DNA from: Lytechinus pictus
Lineage: Eukaryota; Echinodermata; Echinoidea; Temnopleuroida; Toxopneustidae
Length of the DNA stretch: 64,000 nucleotides
Assembly: GCF_037042905.1 (NCBI RefSeq)
Contig: NC_087249.1
Coordinates: 12,901,501-12,965,500 of the forward strand
Direction of reading: 5' to 3'
Shown: one piece after another, positions 11,826-24,146 of the stretch
How the letters are laid out: each line of letters begins with the position of its first letter
Numbering within the stretch: position 1 is the stretch's first letter
Notes under the pieces: generated by a model
What the model saw: the letters and a program-made list of their open reading frames with translations, nothing else
The model's database searches: none
What the model was told of the DNA's origin: nothing
Program-made: the position numbers and the translations under genes

Positions 11826-13117
11826 ACTGACCAACAGCGTAAAAGTGAAAGGGCCAGTCTCCTCTTTTAAGATTGAATGTGGGCTTGCACAGAATTATAT
11901 AAATCAGGATTCTTTACGAAAACAAAAGTACAAATGTTTAATCAACATTTTAATATTGCATTAGTAATCTGTTCAAAACGAAAAGTTAAAGAATTATGGA
12001 TTACAATAACTCGATTACGTAATGAATCAAATCGGAATCTTATGTGTTATTTATTTTAATATGATTTTGAGTTACAGAAAAAAGAATTAATAAAATGGAC
12101 ATGAAAGAGGAAGAAGTGATTTCCGCCGACATGCATTCTAGTGGTCAATGTGAAAAGGAATCGCATTTATTTTGTTTCAATGTATTATAGTAATATACAA
12201 TGATATATAACTGTATAATGTTACATTTTAATGTTAATATTAATTTCACAACAAACCAATTACCATCACAATAACTGAATGAATTGAAACCGAATGAATT
12301 GAAACCCATTGAACATGCTGTATGCCATTTAAAAAGACCAAACGTTGAAATGATAATTTACATTTCAATCTCACCCACCCATAGTTTACATATCGGAAAT
12401 ATACCATGCAATCGCATTTTGCACCATGGTTCTTATTCATTGACGCTGGAATAAACAATTATCGAAATTAAATTTCCACACTCACTTGAAAAGTTCTGAT
12501 GAAAACCGCCTGAATTGGGGCATCAAATTAAGATTGTTTATTGACTTGAGTCAATTTATTAATTATTATTATCCCAAATGATGGATGATTGATTTACGTA
12601 TATGTAAGTAGGAGGATTTAGAATGATAAAGAAAATTAAAAAAGGTCATGGTTGGCGCTGCGTCCGTCAGCTCTTGGAAATAAAGTCATAGACTCTCGTA
12701 CAAACGTACACACACCCACGCATGCATACTATTTATACGATTGAATACTACGAATCCAACTAGATTATATTCCCATAGTAATAGATCAGAGAGGCGTTAA
12801 AGTCATTTATTCATTTGTAGGTCTATTTATTACTTTTCTCCAGTCATTAATGCAATTAGATATACGCATTTTTGGCAGTGTTTGGTGGATGTGTGTGTGG
12901 GTTGTGTGTGTGTGTGTGTGTGTGTAATCAGTTCCTCGTGTTCTGAACTCGGATTTAATTAAAACTCTTTTCTAAAGTTGTGGTTTAACTATGGAGAGCC
13001 AACTGTGACACAAGTCTTTGACAATGACGATTGTAATATACTTACCTGAAAAGGAATAGATTTAAGGACAATTTACAGGAATTCATGAAAAAGATACGTA
13101 TCGGCGTAATGCTAGCA
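11826..13117. other. non-coding with a TG microsatellite
   Basis: A (TG)n tract lies at 12890-12926. Otherwise no gene or named repeat is recognised. Confidence 0.5.
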
Positions 13118-13710
13118 CGAAGCGCGAGCATTTTTTTTTTAATGAAAGAGATCTGTATCTCCCTTATCAAATCAGCGCGTAAATGAAGGCTTTAACAATT
13201 TTTTTATTAAACAAAAAAATTATGCATTTCAGAACTGCTTGTAAGAGTTAATGAAGAGTAACGTATGAAAATGTAAACACGCAGCTAGAGATGAAAAGTT
13301 ATGACATTTGCGTTTGAAAAAAAAAAAAAAGAATAAGTATATATCACTTATCAAAATTTGGCGCCAATATTCATACCTGGGCAAAGACATGCAATATTCT
13401 ATTTTTAAATGTGTTAGCAAATGCATTATCATGGTAATAGCACAGGACTGGGGTGTTAATCACCTTCGATGGTATTCCCTTTCTGCCCCTTTATTCCTTT
13501 GCCTTTTCCTTTCATTTTTTTGTTTTCATTTTCGTTATTTTCATTTCAAATAAACATTTATTTTCCTCCATTTTACAAAATTTCTTCATTTTTGTTAACA
13601 AGAATTCATATGAAAGAAAGAATTCATTTGCACCCCCCTCTCCCATTTCCCCCCTCTGTTAGTGGCGCCCGGGGCACGTGCCCCCCTCGCCCCCGCTAGA
13701 TACACCACTC
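13118..13710 (+). mobile_element. composite hairpin / pyrimidine tract / poly-C module, copy B
   Basis: GCACGAAGCGCGAGC (13118) is followed by A+T-rich DNA, a pyrimidine-rich stretch (13465-13650) and a C-rich end (GTGCCCCCCTCGCCCCCG). It closes with GATACACCACTCATG, a CACTG-like end. Boundaries are approximate. Confidence 0.5.
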
Positions 13711-14893
13711 ATGGTTTAATTATACTTGAGTTCAGAATTTAGACCAAACAGGTGATTATGAGCGCGTATAGGGGTATAACTATAAACGCTGACATGACTG
13801 AGGCCAAACTCGATTACCTTTTTCGAACGGATTGAATGGCATATCAGCTAAACACAAATCCTGTCAAGATATCTATTTCCTTTTTACTCCCTCGACTCTG
13901 GTGAAGTAAACCGGTGACTGCATTTTATTTGAAACGCTTAAGTGGCTTACAGCTGCAGACATGCTAATTCCGGAGTAATACACGAGAGAGAGCCAACAGG
14001 CTTGAGTGCCAGAGAGGGAAATTAATGTAACATGGCTCGATTCTATGTCACATTATTAAATAAAATTCTGCATCCCACTTGTCAAAATCGATAAAGGAAC
14101 AATTACTTTTATGTTTAACAAAATTGCTTATCTAATGTGATACCTTATCTTCCTTGTCAATACTAATAGAATAATGTAGGCCGCACAAAATTATGTGGCT
14201 ATACCAAAGGCAGGTCCAGATTGTGACGTTAATGAAAGATATCCATTAGCGTTAGCGTGTAATTGGCAGAATTCTTTCATAATTATCCAAAATAATGTAG
14301 GGTACATGTAAATGAATTCACCATTATTAGCTAATGTATGGTGTGTGTTTTCTGACATAAAAGAACCCACGAGTCATGTCATTTTGTCGCATTGAAATTA
14401 AAAAGCAGATAATACTAGTATCGACTGGGAAAGAACCTTTAAGAAATAATTCATATATCTCCATGATAATTATGATGAAACTAATCCGTATCTGTTTTCA
14501 AAATCGGTTGTGGTCTGAAGAATATAAACTATAGTGTTTTATCGAATAAATTTACCGATTTTACATCAAAATTTAATTCGTTAGGTTGCCCGCCCGATCA
14601 AAATAAAATATGTGCGTCAAGCATGGGGTGGTCTGAAAATATCAGTGTCTGACCTTTTTCAGTAGCTTTCTAATATCCTAATATAATACAAAGCTATTGC
14701 TCAAATGGCTATTTTGAATAAAACATTATCAAAAGAGGGTGCTAGATTTAAGTCTAAGTCCCAACGACAGGAAAAATGTGATATTTAAATTCTAATGGGT
14801 ATCAAATGCATTCAATGACTACTACGCTTTTGTAATATTGTAATGTTCGATGATACTAGAGCATAATTTACATAAATGACTATCAAACTGTCC
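13711..14893. other. no feature seen
   Basis: A+T-rich DNA with only short random ORFs. I recognise nothing here. Confidence 0.5.
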
Positions 14894-15075
14894 GGTGTGT
14901 TGGCTCATTTTTTTTTTAGCGTCTGTCTCATCGGCAGGTCGGGACCGGGATTCAAGCCCCGATCGCGTCAGACCAAAAGACGTTAAAAACTGGAGTTTAA
15001 CAATTTAAGGGATAAAGCAAACGTCGATCTGGCGCTGCACAGTGACTGCCTGGCTCACGATCAATAATTGTGTAA
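14894..15075 (+). mobile_element. tRNA-derived SINE, second family
   Basis: A B box (GGGATTCAAGCCCC, 14947-14960) lies in a tRNA-like head containing TAGCGTCTGTCTCAT. CAGACCAAAAGACGTTAAAA and TCTGGCGCTGCACAGTGACT follow. The A-box area is disturbed by a T-run. It differs from the SINE at 4238. Confidence 0.75.
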
Positions 15076-15430
15076 AAATTAATTTTCGAAGTACTTAAGA
15101 TTACTATTTCTATTTCGAACAATAAAATATGGATTTTCGTTTTCATTTTGTTTAACCAAATCTGTAGACAGGCTTTAAGAAAATAAACTAAATGTTTTGT
15201 AGGATTTTATCATGTCTGAATCGTTCATGCCGAGATCATATCAAACAAGACGCATTACAATATATCTCTCATTCACGCGACAGCAGATTGTCACTGTGTC
15301 ATTAAAATCCGGTTTAGCTCCTTACGATCATGATCCAGTGGTTTTATCGTCACCTCAGGATGACGAAACGAAAAAGGTCAATGTAAATATTTAGAATTTG
15401 TATAAACATTGTGACATTTATGTACCGGGT

Positions 15431-15595
15431 GGGTGTTTCATAAAGCTGTTCGTAAGTTACGAAAGACTTTACGAACGACTGGTGATCATTTCTTGTGGTA
15501 AATGATAAACACCATATTTTCATATATGTTGATTAAGTTCCGGAGAAAGGGTCACCAGTCGTTCCAAACTCGCGAAAAAACTTCATGAAACACCC
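15431..15595. mobile_element. MITE, GGGTGTTTCATAAAG family
   Basis: The inverted ends are GGGTGTTTCATAAAG and CTTCATGAAACACCC. Internal TACGAACGACTGGTGA is mirrored by TCACCAGTCGTTCC. It is related to the 2302-3081 repeat. Confidence 0.8.
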
Positions 15596-16749
15596 ATCAG
15601 GGCTTCGTAACACAAAGATTCTAGCGATCAATCGTTCGATGGACTGACCAATCAAGATCAATGTTACAAGCGAATTTGGTTCAAAATACTGACCATGGAC
15701 CAATCAGAAGTGTTCTTCCATGATTATCACCAATGCTACAATCTCACCTAGACCAGGCAGACAGACCGAAGGATGTTAAGTTATTTCCAATGACACCCCA
15801 TCGATCGGTTTGGCTTTGTTTTCGTTCGGTGTGACATAGGCATAGCAGCTAGAATCAATTTTGAGAGGCTGTAGACCAACACAAAACTCACACATTGTTT
15901 TTTTCTCTGTCTCTCTTAAGATTGATTTTAGCTCTTAGCCAATCAATTCAAAGTTTCCGTATGAAAGACACCTCTACCATCAACTGAATGTCAGATTCGT
16001 CACATGATAGGCAACTGAATAATTGGTGCCTCATGAGTACTATATATTATATAAATATAGGTTTATATGGAACTGCATAATTTGTACATTGATAAAGACA
16101 GACAGATATAATTGGTTTTAACTTTAAAAAGGAAACGAAAAGTAAGCAACCATTTCTATAAAGGAATGAAATTGTCAATATGATAAAATTTGCGTTTTCC
16201 CTAATGCCTAATATGTATGTAACCGTATTTTCTTAAAATGATAGCGAAAAAAATCACTGAATTCGAATTTCACTATTAATGATCGAAAATTTTATTAGCG
16301 GTAGCTACTACCTTCGAAGTATGAGTTTAATGACAGAACCCTATACATTCTATTTCTCACATTAGTGTCAGTAATCGACTTACGTAACGAGTCTATTCAA
16401 TATTTGCACATGATCAATGAGGTGATTTAAAGAATAAAGTAAATGTGATTTTACGACATAAAAGACGCGCCATAACCATAACTTGTCGGTTCATTATCTC
16501 TTTAATTAATGTCTCCCATAAAAAAAGACCCGTGTGATTTGGGAAAAGTTATAAAATTCATCATAAATTCGATGAGATTGCCTTTTGGGATATATAGGAC
16601 TTCGATCATTTCCATGATTAAATAATCAGCTTGACATTCCAAATTGATGACACCACAGACATCGATGCTAACAATAACCATTCTGCGTCTGTCATTAACA
16701 ATGGCGTAATGAACTAAAGTTTTTGAGGGAGAGGGGCTTAACATGGCGC
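15596..16749. other. no feature seen
   Basis: A+T-rich. An 80-codon minus ORF at 16502-16744 resembles no family I know. Confidence 0.45.
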
Positions 16750-16972
16750 ATGGAGAGAGCGAAGCAAGCGAGCAAAAATTACTTTTTAAAACTGAACCTT
16801 TTTTGTACAGCTTTTGACATGTTTGACATGCTACTCAGAAAATAATATCATATTTTACGCTTTTCAATTTCCTTTTTTTTTCTTCATCGTTTTATCCCTC
16901 TCTTTTGTCGTACAACATTTTGGGGGTCCAGAGCCCCCTAATGCCCTTATATAATACTAGTACACCAATGGC
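16750..16972 (+). mobile_element. composite hairpin / pyrimidine / G-run module, decayed copy C
   Basis: GAGAGCGAAGCAAGCGAGC is followed by AAAAATTACTTTTTAAAA, a pyrimidine run (16864-16905), TTTTGGGGGTCCAGAGCCCC and TAGTACACCAATG. This is the order seen in the better copies. Confidence 0.45.
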
Positions 16973-17350
16973 AATTGAGGCATTGTGTACCTCACGAGAA
17001 TCTATGAACAATATTGAAATCTATTGATCGAATGTTGTACTGAGTCCATTCTATTTACACCTTCACGTGAATAATCAAGAATAAAAATAACATTCATTTC
17101 ATCATCATCCAGAGATCACAAGTCACAGCTAATACAACGGCTACACCGGCACACACGACCCCTGACCGATCAAAGCTATTGCGTTATATTTAGAATGGCA
17201 TATCATCTGTCGTTTTGGAATCGGTATCGTTGGTATGACTGTAGCCTTATATTATTACACAAGCGTCGTTTTAAAGATCAATATTTTAATTAGAAAAGTT
17301 GTAATTATTGACTGTGGGTCTATTACAGTCGCAATTGAATGTTATAATAG

Positions 17351-17660
17351 GGAGGGATCGTTGGGAAGGATTGAGGGAATTGAAGGAGGGAGGGAGTGTG
17401 GGGGAATGGTGGGGGGGAAGGGGAGGGGAAATAAAATGATGGATGGACAGATATATATATTTAGATGTGATTTAGGGTGTGACGTAAGAGATGGAGAGAG
17501 AAGGGGAAGGGCAAGTCGGCGTGTGTGGGTTTGTGTGGGTGTAAGTGTGTGTGTTGAAAAACAAAAAGTGTGTGTGTGTGAGAGAGAGAGAGCAAGACAG
17601 AAATAGAAACACATACATAGGGAGAGAGAGAGGGAGAGGGGGGAGGGAGGAATTAAGGTA
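17351..17660. repeat. purine-rich and (TG)n/(AG)n low-complexity tract
   Basis: GGGAGG-rich DNA is followed by TGTGTGGG, (TG)n and (AG)n runs. The Arg/Gly ORF on plus and the Ser/Pro/Thr ORFs on minus are artefacts. Confidence 0.9.
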
Positions 17661-18800
17661 AGGGTATGTTAACATCTACCAAAGATCAGAATGTATATAG
17701 TGTTAATAGCGTTGCATATTTATTATATTTAGTGGTTTTTTATTTTTTAATAACGCCCACTTCTTGACATAAGAAAATACAATACAATACAAATTTGATA
17801 TTATATCTTTACAAATAATTAAATACATTGAAAACTCATAATATACTTAGCACGATACATTTACTGTTCTTTCACTTTGGGAGCACTATAATATACCATT
17901 AAAAAAAAACTTGCAACATATCTATTTTTAAATATGTATGTATTACCAAGTGTCATAGCTCTCCAAATAAAGCGTGCTACATTAAAACTCTATATGGTAT
18001 TATCTTATAAATAATATTGAAGGAATAATGTGTAGTAAATGTAAACTCTATACATACAATCTCAACATACTCCTACTCTTTTCGAGTAACAAGTATAACC
18101 TAAAAGGGAGATTTTCCCAAATTTATAAAAACAAACAGTTGATAAAGCCTGGACGAAGTGAAGCCATTAACAATCATTTTCTAACGAACCTCCATCATCC
18201 CCTTCCTCAGATATTTATTTGTATAATTATATAAAATCGATTAATATCAAGAGAAAGGGTATTCATGAAGCAAACACCCCCCCCCCCAAAAAAAAAAAAA
18301 AAAAGGTGAACACCGTTTTTTTCTTCTAGTAGCGAGTATGACTAATACCCCCATATCGTGGTGCAGGCAGCCCCATCGTATCGTTTTACACAATAACCGG
18401 AAACTAATTGCCGAGCCACTGATGATTAGAAGAAAACCATTCCGTCGGAGCAATCAGAGAAGATATCTCTCTTTATATTGGATTGGCGGGAGAAATAAAT
18501 TAGTTGACACGGAGAAGTGTTCGAAAACGCCTGCTTGCTAATTAGTGTATTATCAGTGAACTCATTTTAGAAAATCGAGGGACGTAGATTGAGTGTTGAA
18601 TTTAGAGCAGGCCCCCACTATAGGGTATACATTTATTTTAAAAGGTTATTAAGTGGCGTTATATTGGGCTATTTGCCTAATCTGACCTATTCTACCCGTG
18701 CTATTTATTATGTAAAGCAACCTCAACATTTTCTTTTGCAACGACATTCATGTACAAATTCTTAATGAAATATTTGCTGCTGCATTTTTTTTTCTAAAAC
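17661..18800. other. non-coding A+T-rich stretch
   Basis: Contains a C-run next to an A-run (18276-18305). No gene is recognised. Confidence 0.5.
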
Positions 18801-18982
18801 ACATCATCATCATCATCATTATTATTATCATCATCATCACCATCATCTTCTTCATCATCATCATCATCATCATCTTCTTCATCATCATCATCATTATCTT
18901 CTTCATCATCATCATCATCATCATCTTCTTCATCATCATTATCATCTTCATCATCGTCGTCGTCGTCGTCATCATCATCACA
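18801..18982. repeat. (CAT)n/(CTT)n/(CGT)n microsatellite
   Basis: Trinucleotide repeats with a CGTCGTCGTCGTCGT block. In minus frames this gives Asp/Glu- and Met/Lys-rich ORFs that are not genes. Confidence 0.95.
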
Positions 18983-19602
18983 ATACAATAATCTTTTTTT
19001 CTCTTAGTAATATAATCTTTGGTCCCTTAGAAGGCTACCGACGAAGATTGTATCCTTAAATTTCCAGCCCATTGCATGCTTGAGTAGATGTCTTTATATA
19101 ATCAACACGTGGATACGCCGATATAACTGGATCGGGCAATCGATCGAAATAAATTTTGATATGAAATCACCATCACCGTTTTAGGACACAAGCATTCGTT
19201 ATAATCTAGTAATGAAAATTGAAATAGTGATACGCACTTTTGGGAGATTTATCAAAAAAGCTAGGCTTTAAAATTATATTTGTAGTATAATGATTGCTAA
19301 TTTATACACACAAAAAATATGCATGGGGAGCTTTCATGGAACAATCAGTCAGCGATTCTCACTATTACTAACGACTGAATTCTTTATATCCTGGAACAAA
19401 TTTAGTGAAAATCATGAATGCTTCATGAAACTCTTCGTGGGCAGGGGCCGCGGAACGTTTTTTTTTTTAAGTTGGGTTGGGGGGGGGGGGGGTGACCATC
19501 GCAATAAGATGGTTATTTTCACGTATATGTACACTTTTTTCTCGAAAAAGTGTGTGCAGCTGAAGCCCCCCCCCCCTTACTGGAAAAGTCAGTGTTCAAT
19601 TG
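18983..19602. other. non-coding; degenerate poly-G element at 19441-19577
   Basis: AGGGGCCGCGGAACG, a G-run (19479-19492), AAGATGGTTATTTTCACG and a C-run (19567-19576) match the 29806-29964 family in part. No complete ends are seen. Confidence 0.4.
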
Positions 19603-19855
19603 CCACATCGTGTTCACAGTGTGGAACACAATGTGAAATAACCTTCACACTGTTAAATTTGAGCATTTCAACAGTGCGAATCACATATTCACATAGTCGA
19701 ACATGTGGACACACTGTGAACAATCACACTGTCGAGGTGTCCACAGTGTGAAAATATCTTCACACTGTTGAATTTGACCATTTTATCAGTGTGAATGTTT
19801 TCACATAGTCCACTATGTGAACACACTGTGATCACAATGTGTGACACTGTGTTTT
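19603..19855. repeat. CACAGTGTG-rich palindromic repeat
   Basis: The strings CACACTGTGAAC, CACAGTGTG, ACACTGT and CTTCACACTGTT recur on both strands many times, some spaced about 120 bp apart (19641 and 19761). A short related run is at 60633-60680. Confidence 0.8.
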
Positions 19856-19914
19856 TTCGAGTAGAGCCACCACCCCCCGCCAATTCCAAGGCCCCTGATG
19901 GATTCGTGTAGTAC

Positions 19915-20100
19915 AATAATTATAATAATAATAATAATAATGATAATAACAATTATAATAACAGTAATAATGATAATAATAACAATAATAATAATAATGA
20001 TAATAATAACAATAATAATAACAATAATAACAATAACAATAATAATAATAATTACGCCATATTTTACCAAGGGTAGCTCTACCATTAACTGCCCATAGAC
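19915..20100 (-). mobile_element. retroelement 3' tail with long (ATT)n/(GTT)n
   Basis: On minus, GGTAGAGCTACCCTTGGTAA and AATATGGCGTAATTATT lead into about 135 nt of ATT/GTT repeats. GGCTACCCTGGGTAAATAT at 22322 has the same end, linking it to the SINE family. Ile- and Tyr-rich ORFs are artefacts. Confidence 0.6.
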
Positions 20101-20495
20101 ATAACATGTCTATACTGAGCAGCTTAACATGACTGACATACCAATGCTTCATTCCATACCAGTTTCATTTTGATATCAGCCAGGGTAAATAATCAAACTC
20201 GCATTAGTGTCATTTTGCTAATGAACATCGACTGAAAAAAAAAGAGTCTGGGCAAGGTTGGAGGGGGCCGGTTAATTGAGGGTGAGGGGGGGGGGTTACA
20301 AGGGGCACTTATAGGTGCATTTTGGAATACGTTATCCGTTTTTCGTTTGTTGTTGTGTTGCTTGCCAAATTTGCCAAAAGCAATTATCTCCTTTCTCAGG
20401 ACTCCCATTCTCCCTAACAATGATATTTCAGATATTCATTTTGGTTGACAGGAGCATAGGACGCGGGATGGCCGCGGGGGGGGGGGGGGGTATTC

Positions 20496-20612
20496 GGTGT
20501 AAAATTGCAGAGGTAAAAATGGGATAGGTAAACATGGCAGAGGTAAAATGGCAGAGATAAAAATGGGAGCGGTAAAAATGGGAGCGGTAAAAATAGCAGA
20601 GGTAAAAATAAT
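20496..20612. repeat. TCGGTGTAAAA / GGCAGAGGTAAAAAT minisatellite
   Basis: It begins TCGGTGTAAAATTGCAG, followed by six or so 16-18 bp units of the type ATGGCAGAGGTAAAA. A relative with inverted units is at 62849-62964. Confidence 0.75.
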
Positions 20613-21288
20613 AGTTATAAATGACAGGTTTTTTTTCAATACACCACTTTAGTTCCCTAGATTGGCTTGGAAATTACAAAAGATGCACTATTTTTGAAAT
20701 GCAATTTTGAAATGATACGAAGTAAATTATTTAATAAGAACTAGAATTATGTATAAATGATCAAGAATCGTTATATTCTGTCTCATAAATACAGTATTTG
20801 CCTGTTAAACATGTTTCTTTGGAGAGAAATATTTAAAAAAGTACAAAGTCATAACCAAAAAAAATCCTTGTAATGATTTAAAAAAAAACGATGAAAAGTA
20901 AAAATAGATAATGTGTTGCCTGAACCAAAATATGATTAACAAAAACCCGATAAAATATCACTGTCTACAGTATTTTATTTTTTAAGCACCTTGTCGGACT
21001 TTTAATTTCTAAGAAAGAGACAAAACAAATCATGAACACAGAAGTAAAATCATAAAAATAAGAGATCTATTCTGTCCATCCATTTTTTAGACGTAGTATC
21101 CCCATGATCACAGACAGGGTAGATTAAACTGATGACGAAAAAAAAAAATGGAAATTCTACTTATAGACTTCTCAGGATATCGGACGTGCGTAAATGTCAT
21201 TTGGTCTGTTGATAAAGTGACATCTATTAGTTTTACCCTGGTTATTTTGATGTCTGCAATGGAGGATCTCTCCATTAATTGATGAAGT
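20613..21288. other. no feature seen
   Basis: A+T-rich DNA up to the H3 fragment. Confidence 0.45.
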
Positions 21289-21354
21289 TGGCAACTGCTT
21301 TCGGGGAGCCTTCCCTCCGGTAGATTTGCGAACCGTCTGCTTGGTGCGTGCCAT
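21289..21354 (-). pseudogene. histone H3 N-terminal fragment
   Basis: From ATG at 21354 the minus strand reads MARTKQTVRKSTGGKAPRKQ and then LP. This is the H3 tail with Ala7 changed to Val and the later Ala of QLAT changed to Pro. K4, K9, K14 and K18 are kept. After about 22 codons the frame departs from H3 (TSSINGEILH and on). A stretch near 21180-21235 weakly resembles the H3 C-terminal coding region, as if the core were deleted. No histone 3' stem-loop is seen downstream. It is most likely a decayed partial copy; a first exon of an odd H3 variant is less likely. Confidence 0.7.
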
Positions 21355-21426
21355 GGTTGTGAGACGTCCGAGAAAATTATTATGTCCGAAGTTGGCGGGA
21401 GAAGTGCATTGTTTATTAGCTCCATG

Positions 21427-21728
21427 CATGGGCGGAAATCCCAGGGGGGGGGGGGCGCGTCCCCCTACCCAAAATAGTAGTGGGGACACAATATCAAATG
21501 TCCCCCTACTATCTTTGGTATTTTATGATGGAAAGAAGTACATCATTCAAAACCATGTTGGACGAGATGACCTTACTTTTTGGGTGACAACTTTTTTTTT
21601 TTTTTTTTTGCTTGTCAAATTTATTTTGGTCGAAATGACCTGAAATTTTGGGTGATAACCCTTTTTTTTGCTTGTCAAATTTTCAAGCCCCTGGTCCCCC
21701 TACCTTTAGGGAGAGATTTCCGCCCTTG
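21427..21728. mobile_element. hAT-type MITE with perfect 8-bp target duplication
   Basis: The ends are CATGGGCGGAAATC and GATTTCCGCCCTTG, inverted. They are flanked by identical GCTCCATG at 21419-21426 and 21729-21736. The interior has G- and T-runs and two GCTTGTCAAATT segments shared with other elements here. It lies 73 bp upstream of the H3 fragment's ATG. Confidence 0.85.
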
Positions 21729-22029
21729 GCTCCATGATAATTATACAGCCTCAGCTTATTGTAGCGTCGTGGATTTATGTGCAGCCTCCTATTAAAACAT
21801 TCTTATAATATATAGACCGAATAATTCAAATACTAAATCCTAATCTCAGAGATTTCTAAGTAAATCCTTTTCTAGACTTCATAGATTGACCCTAATGAGC
21901 TTATAATACTACACTACACTACACATAGGACGCACCCGAGAATGAATCGACAGGCTTCGCGATCTGACATGAGAGTTTGTAAATCATGTAACAAATTATT
22001 TGTATCCCTATATATGTAATCAACACAAT

Positions 22030-22828
22030 TTAAAGGTCAAGTCCACCCCAGAAAAATGTTGATTTGAATAAATAGAGACTAATCAAACTAACATAATGCT
22101 GAAAATTTCATAAAAATCGGATGTAAAATAAGAAAGTTTTAGACATTTTAAAGTTTCGCTTATTTTTCATAAAACAGTGATATGCACAACTCGGTAACAT
22201 GCAAATGAGACAGAGGATGATGTCCCTTACTCACTATTTCTTTTGTTTTTTATTGTTTGAATTATACAATATTTCTTTTTTTTACAGATTTATAATAATA
22301 ATAATAATAATATAGGTATATTTACCCAGGGTAGCCACTTCAGTTTCGAAAACTGTTCTACCAGCGGGCCCTGCTATTATTATTACCCCGGCTTTAGCTG
22401 AGCTGCCTAGGTGCTCAAGCATTCAAGGAATTTCTTCCTCCCGGGTACCCATTCACCTCACCTGGGTTGAGTGCAGCACAATGTGATTTGACAATAAGGA
22501 CAAACTTGATTGAACCATATCAAATTAAACAATGCCAATTCCACATGTTCAGGGAGGTATAAATCGTTGTTTCACTTGACAATGAGGAGAACATTAGAAT
22601 ACTTAATATTTCATATAATAAAATACAAAAGAAATAGTGATTGGATGATGTCATTAGTCTCCTCATTTCCATACCAATCTCGATGTGCACATAACTATTT
22701 TGTGAAATTAAGCGAAACTTTCTTATTTAACATTCGATTTTCAGTGATGAAATTTTCAGTGTTATGCCTGTTGGATTTTTCTCTTTTTATTCAAATCAAC
22801 TTTTTGTTGGGGTGGACTTGTCCTTCAA
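22030..22828 (+). mobile_element. TTAA-MITE copy 1, with a SINE inside
   Basis: The left end is TTAAAGGTCAAGTCCACCCC and the right end is GGGGTGGACTTGTCCTTCA. Arms of about 250 bp are inverted copies of each other. A truncated SINE (22292-22488) interrupts the left half. TTAA flanks suggest a Kolobok- or piggyBac-type parent. Confidence 0.85.
22292..22488 (-). mobile_element. SINE, 5'-truncated, inserted in TTAA-MITE copy 1
   Basis: On minus it reads CACATTGTGCTGCACTCAAC, then AGGAAGAAATTCC and GCCGGGGTAATAATAATAGC, ending in a (ATT)n tail. The tRNA head seen at 4238 is missing. Confidence 0.85.
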
Positions 22829-22981
22829 CATGTTCAAAGATCTCCGTCCTCTGGTTTTATAAGGGAGGCGCAACAAAAGTAGCTGATATAATCGCAGAGA
22901 ATATGCAACGACGTTTCAGGAGGGACCCAATTATGATAAACGTTATCATTTCAGCTGGCTACAGAGTCCTTATCAAGCTAT

Positions 22982-23274
22982 GATGATAGCGCATAGAGAG
23001 AGAGAGAGATAGAGGGGAGGGGGGGGGGGTCAGAAAATCAACAGGACGTCCGACGGGCGAGAAACATTAAATCTGTCTCGGTCACGCAAAATGAATCCGA
23101 CTCCAAACCGACCGATACCCGTTCGAAACAACTCAATAGATTTGATCGGTTTCGAGCCAGTTTGTCTTGTGTGACTCTGGCATAATCCAGGGGCCGCGAG
23201 ATGAGAAGGGGGTGGGGGCTGATAAAACGAATTTATTTCGGATTTTCAGGTATGTTAACATCTACTATAGATCA
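22982..23274. other. GA/G-rich low-complexity and non-coding DNA
   Basis: GAGAGAGA and a G-run at 22996-23030. No gene is seen. Confidence 0.4.
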
Positions 23275-23395
23275 GGACCCGTTTCACAAAACTTGTTCTA
23301 ATAACTAACAGCTACTGAAATCCTTCAATCTGATTGGCCGATAGTTATGTTGTTATAGAAATTATCAATATCTTAGTCTTTATGATACGGGACCC
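23275..23395. mobile_element. MITE, GGACCCGTTTCA family
   Basis: Ends GGACCCGTTTCACAAAAC and GTCTTTATGATACGGGACCC. It contains CAATCTGATTGGCCGATAG as in the 4035 copy. Confidence 0.75.
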
Positions 23396-23933
23396 AAAAT
23401 GTTCATCAGTTCTTTGCCCCGTACAACATTCCAGCTTATCGGCAATAAGAATAATGGGTCCCTTCAAATTCGGTGTTAACATATGACGTTGGTTATTGGT
23501 CGAAGGTTTCGCTAAGTCACTAACGAGTTTTCGCAATTGCAACGGGGACAGATTCTCCAACATACATGTAGTATAAATCTATTAAAAATGCCCGTCAAAT
23601 CAAGTAAACACAAAATTAATCAATAAACTTATGATCGTTGGGAATATATACTTATATGGATTTGCATATGCACAATATGTATGTTGACTTTTGTTCTACA
23701 TACACACATGTATTTCAGTGTGTCTACATGTGTGTATGTCCTGCAGGTTGCTTGTCTCTTTGAACATATTTTCTTCCTTGATTAATACTTTTTCTTTGTT
23801 TGTATTTATTATATGTATGTATTTTTTACTTGTATGCAGGGTCCCCAAGAAAAACAGTGCTTAGTCCACTGATGGGGTTACCCTGGGTAAACAAAACGAA
23901 TTAAATAAATAAATAAAATCACTATGAACAGGT

Positions 23934-24146
23934 TCGAGGTCTTTGTCGAAATTGGGTGAACCAGGACTGAAGTTCGTCCTAAGATTCGGAACTGATGAAA
24001 AAAATGCACATATGTCGTTTGTCCAGAGTACAGGACGACACTGCTGTTTTGATTCACCGATTTTCGACAAAGACTGCTTTGTCATGAAGGAATTTTACAA
24101 TAGATTCTCTGTGTTATAGAAAGCATCTGCGTATAGTGGTTGCGAA
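23934..24146. mobile_element. foldback repeat, copy 2
   Basis: Arms CTTTGTCGAAATTGGGTGAA (23941) and TTCACCGATTTTCGACAAAG. Same order as copy 1 at 8303-8545. Confidence 0.75.

Noticed and set aside
18748..18988. Asp/Glu- and Met/Lys-rich minus-strand ORFs
   Set aside because: They read through a (CAT)n/(CTT)n microsatellite and have no non-repeat sequence.
19813..20152. Ile- and Tyr-rich ORFs on both strands
   Set aside because: They are translations of an ATT/GTT tail and not proteins.
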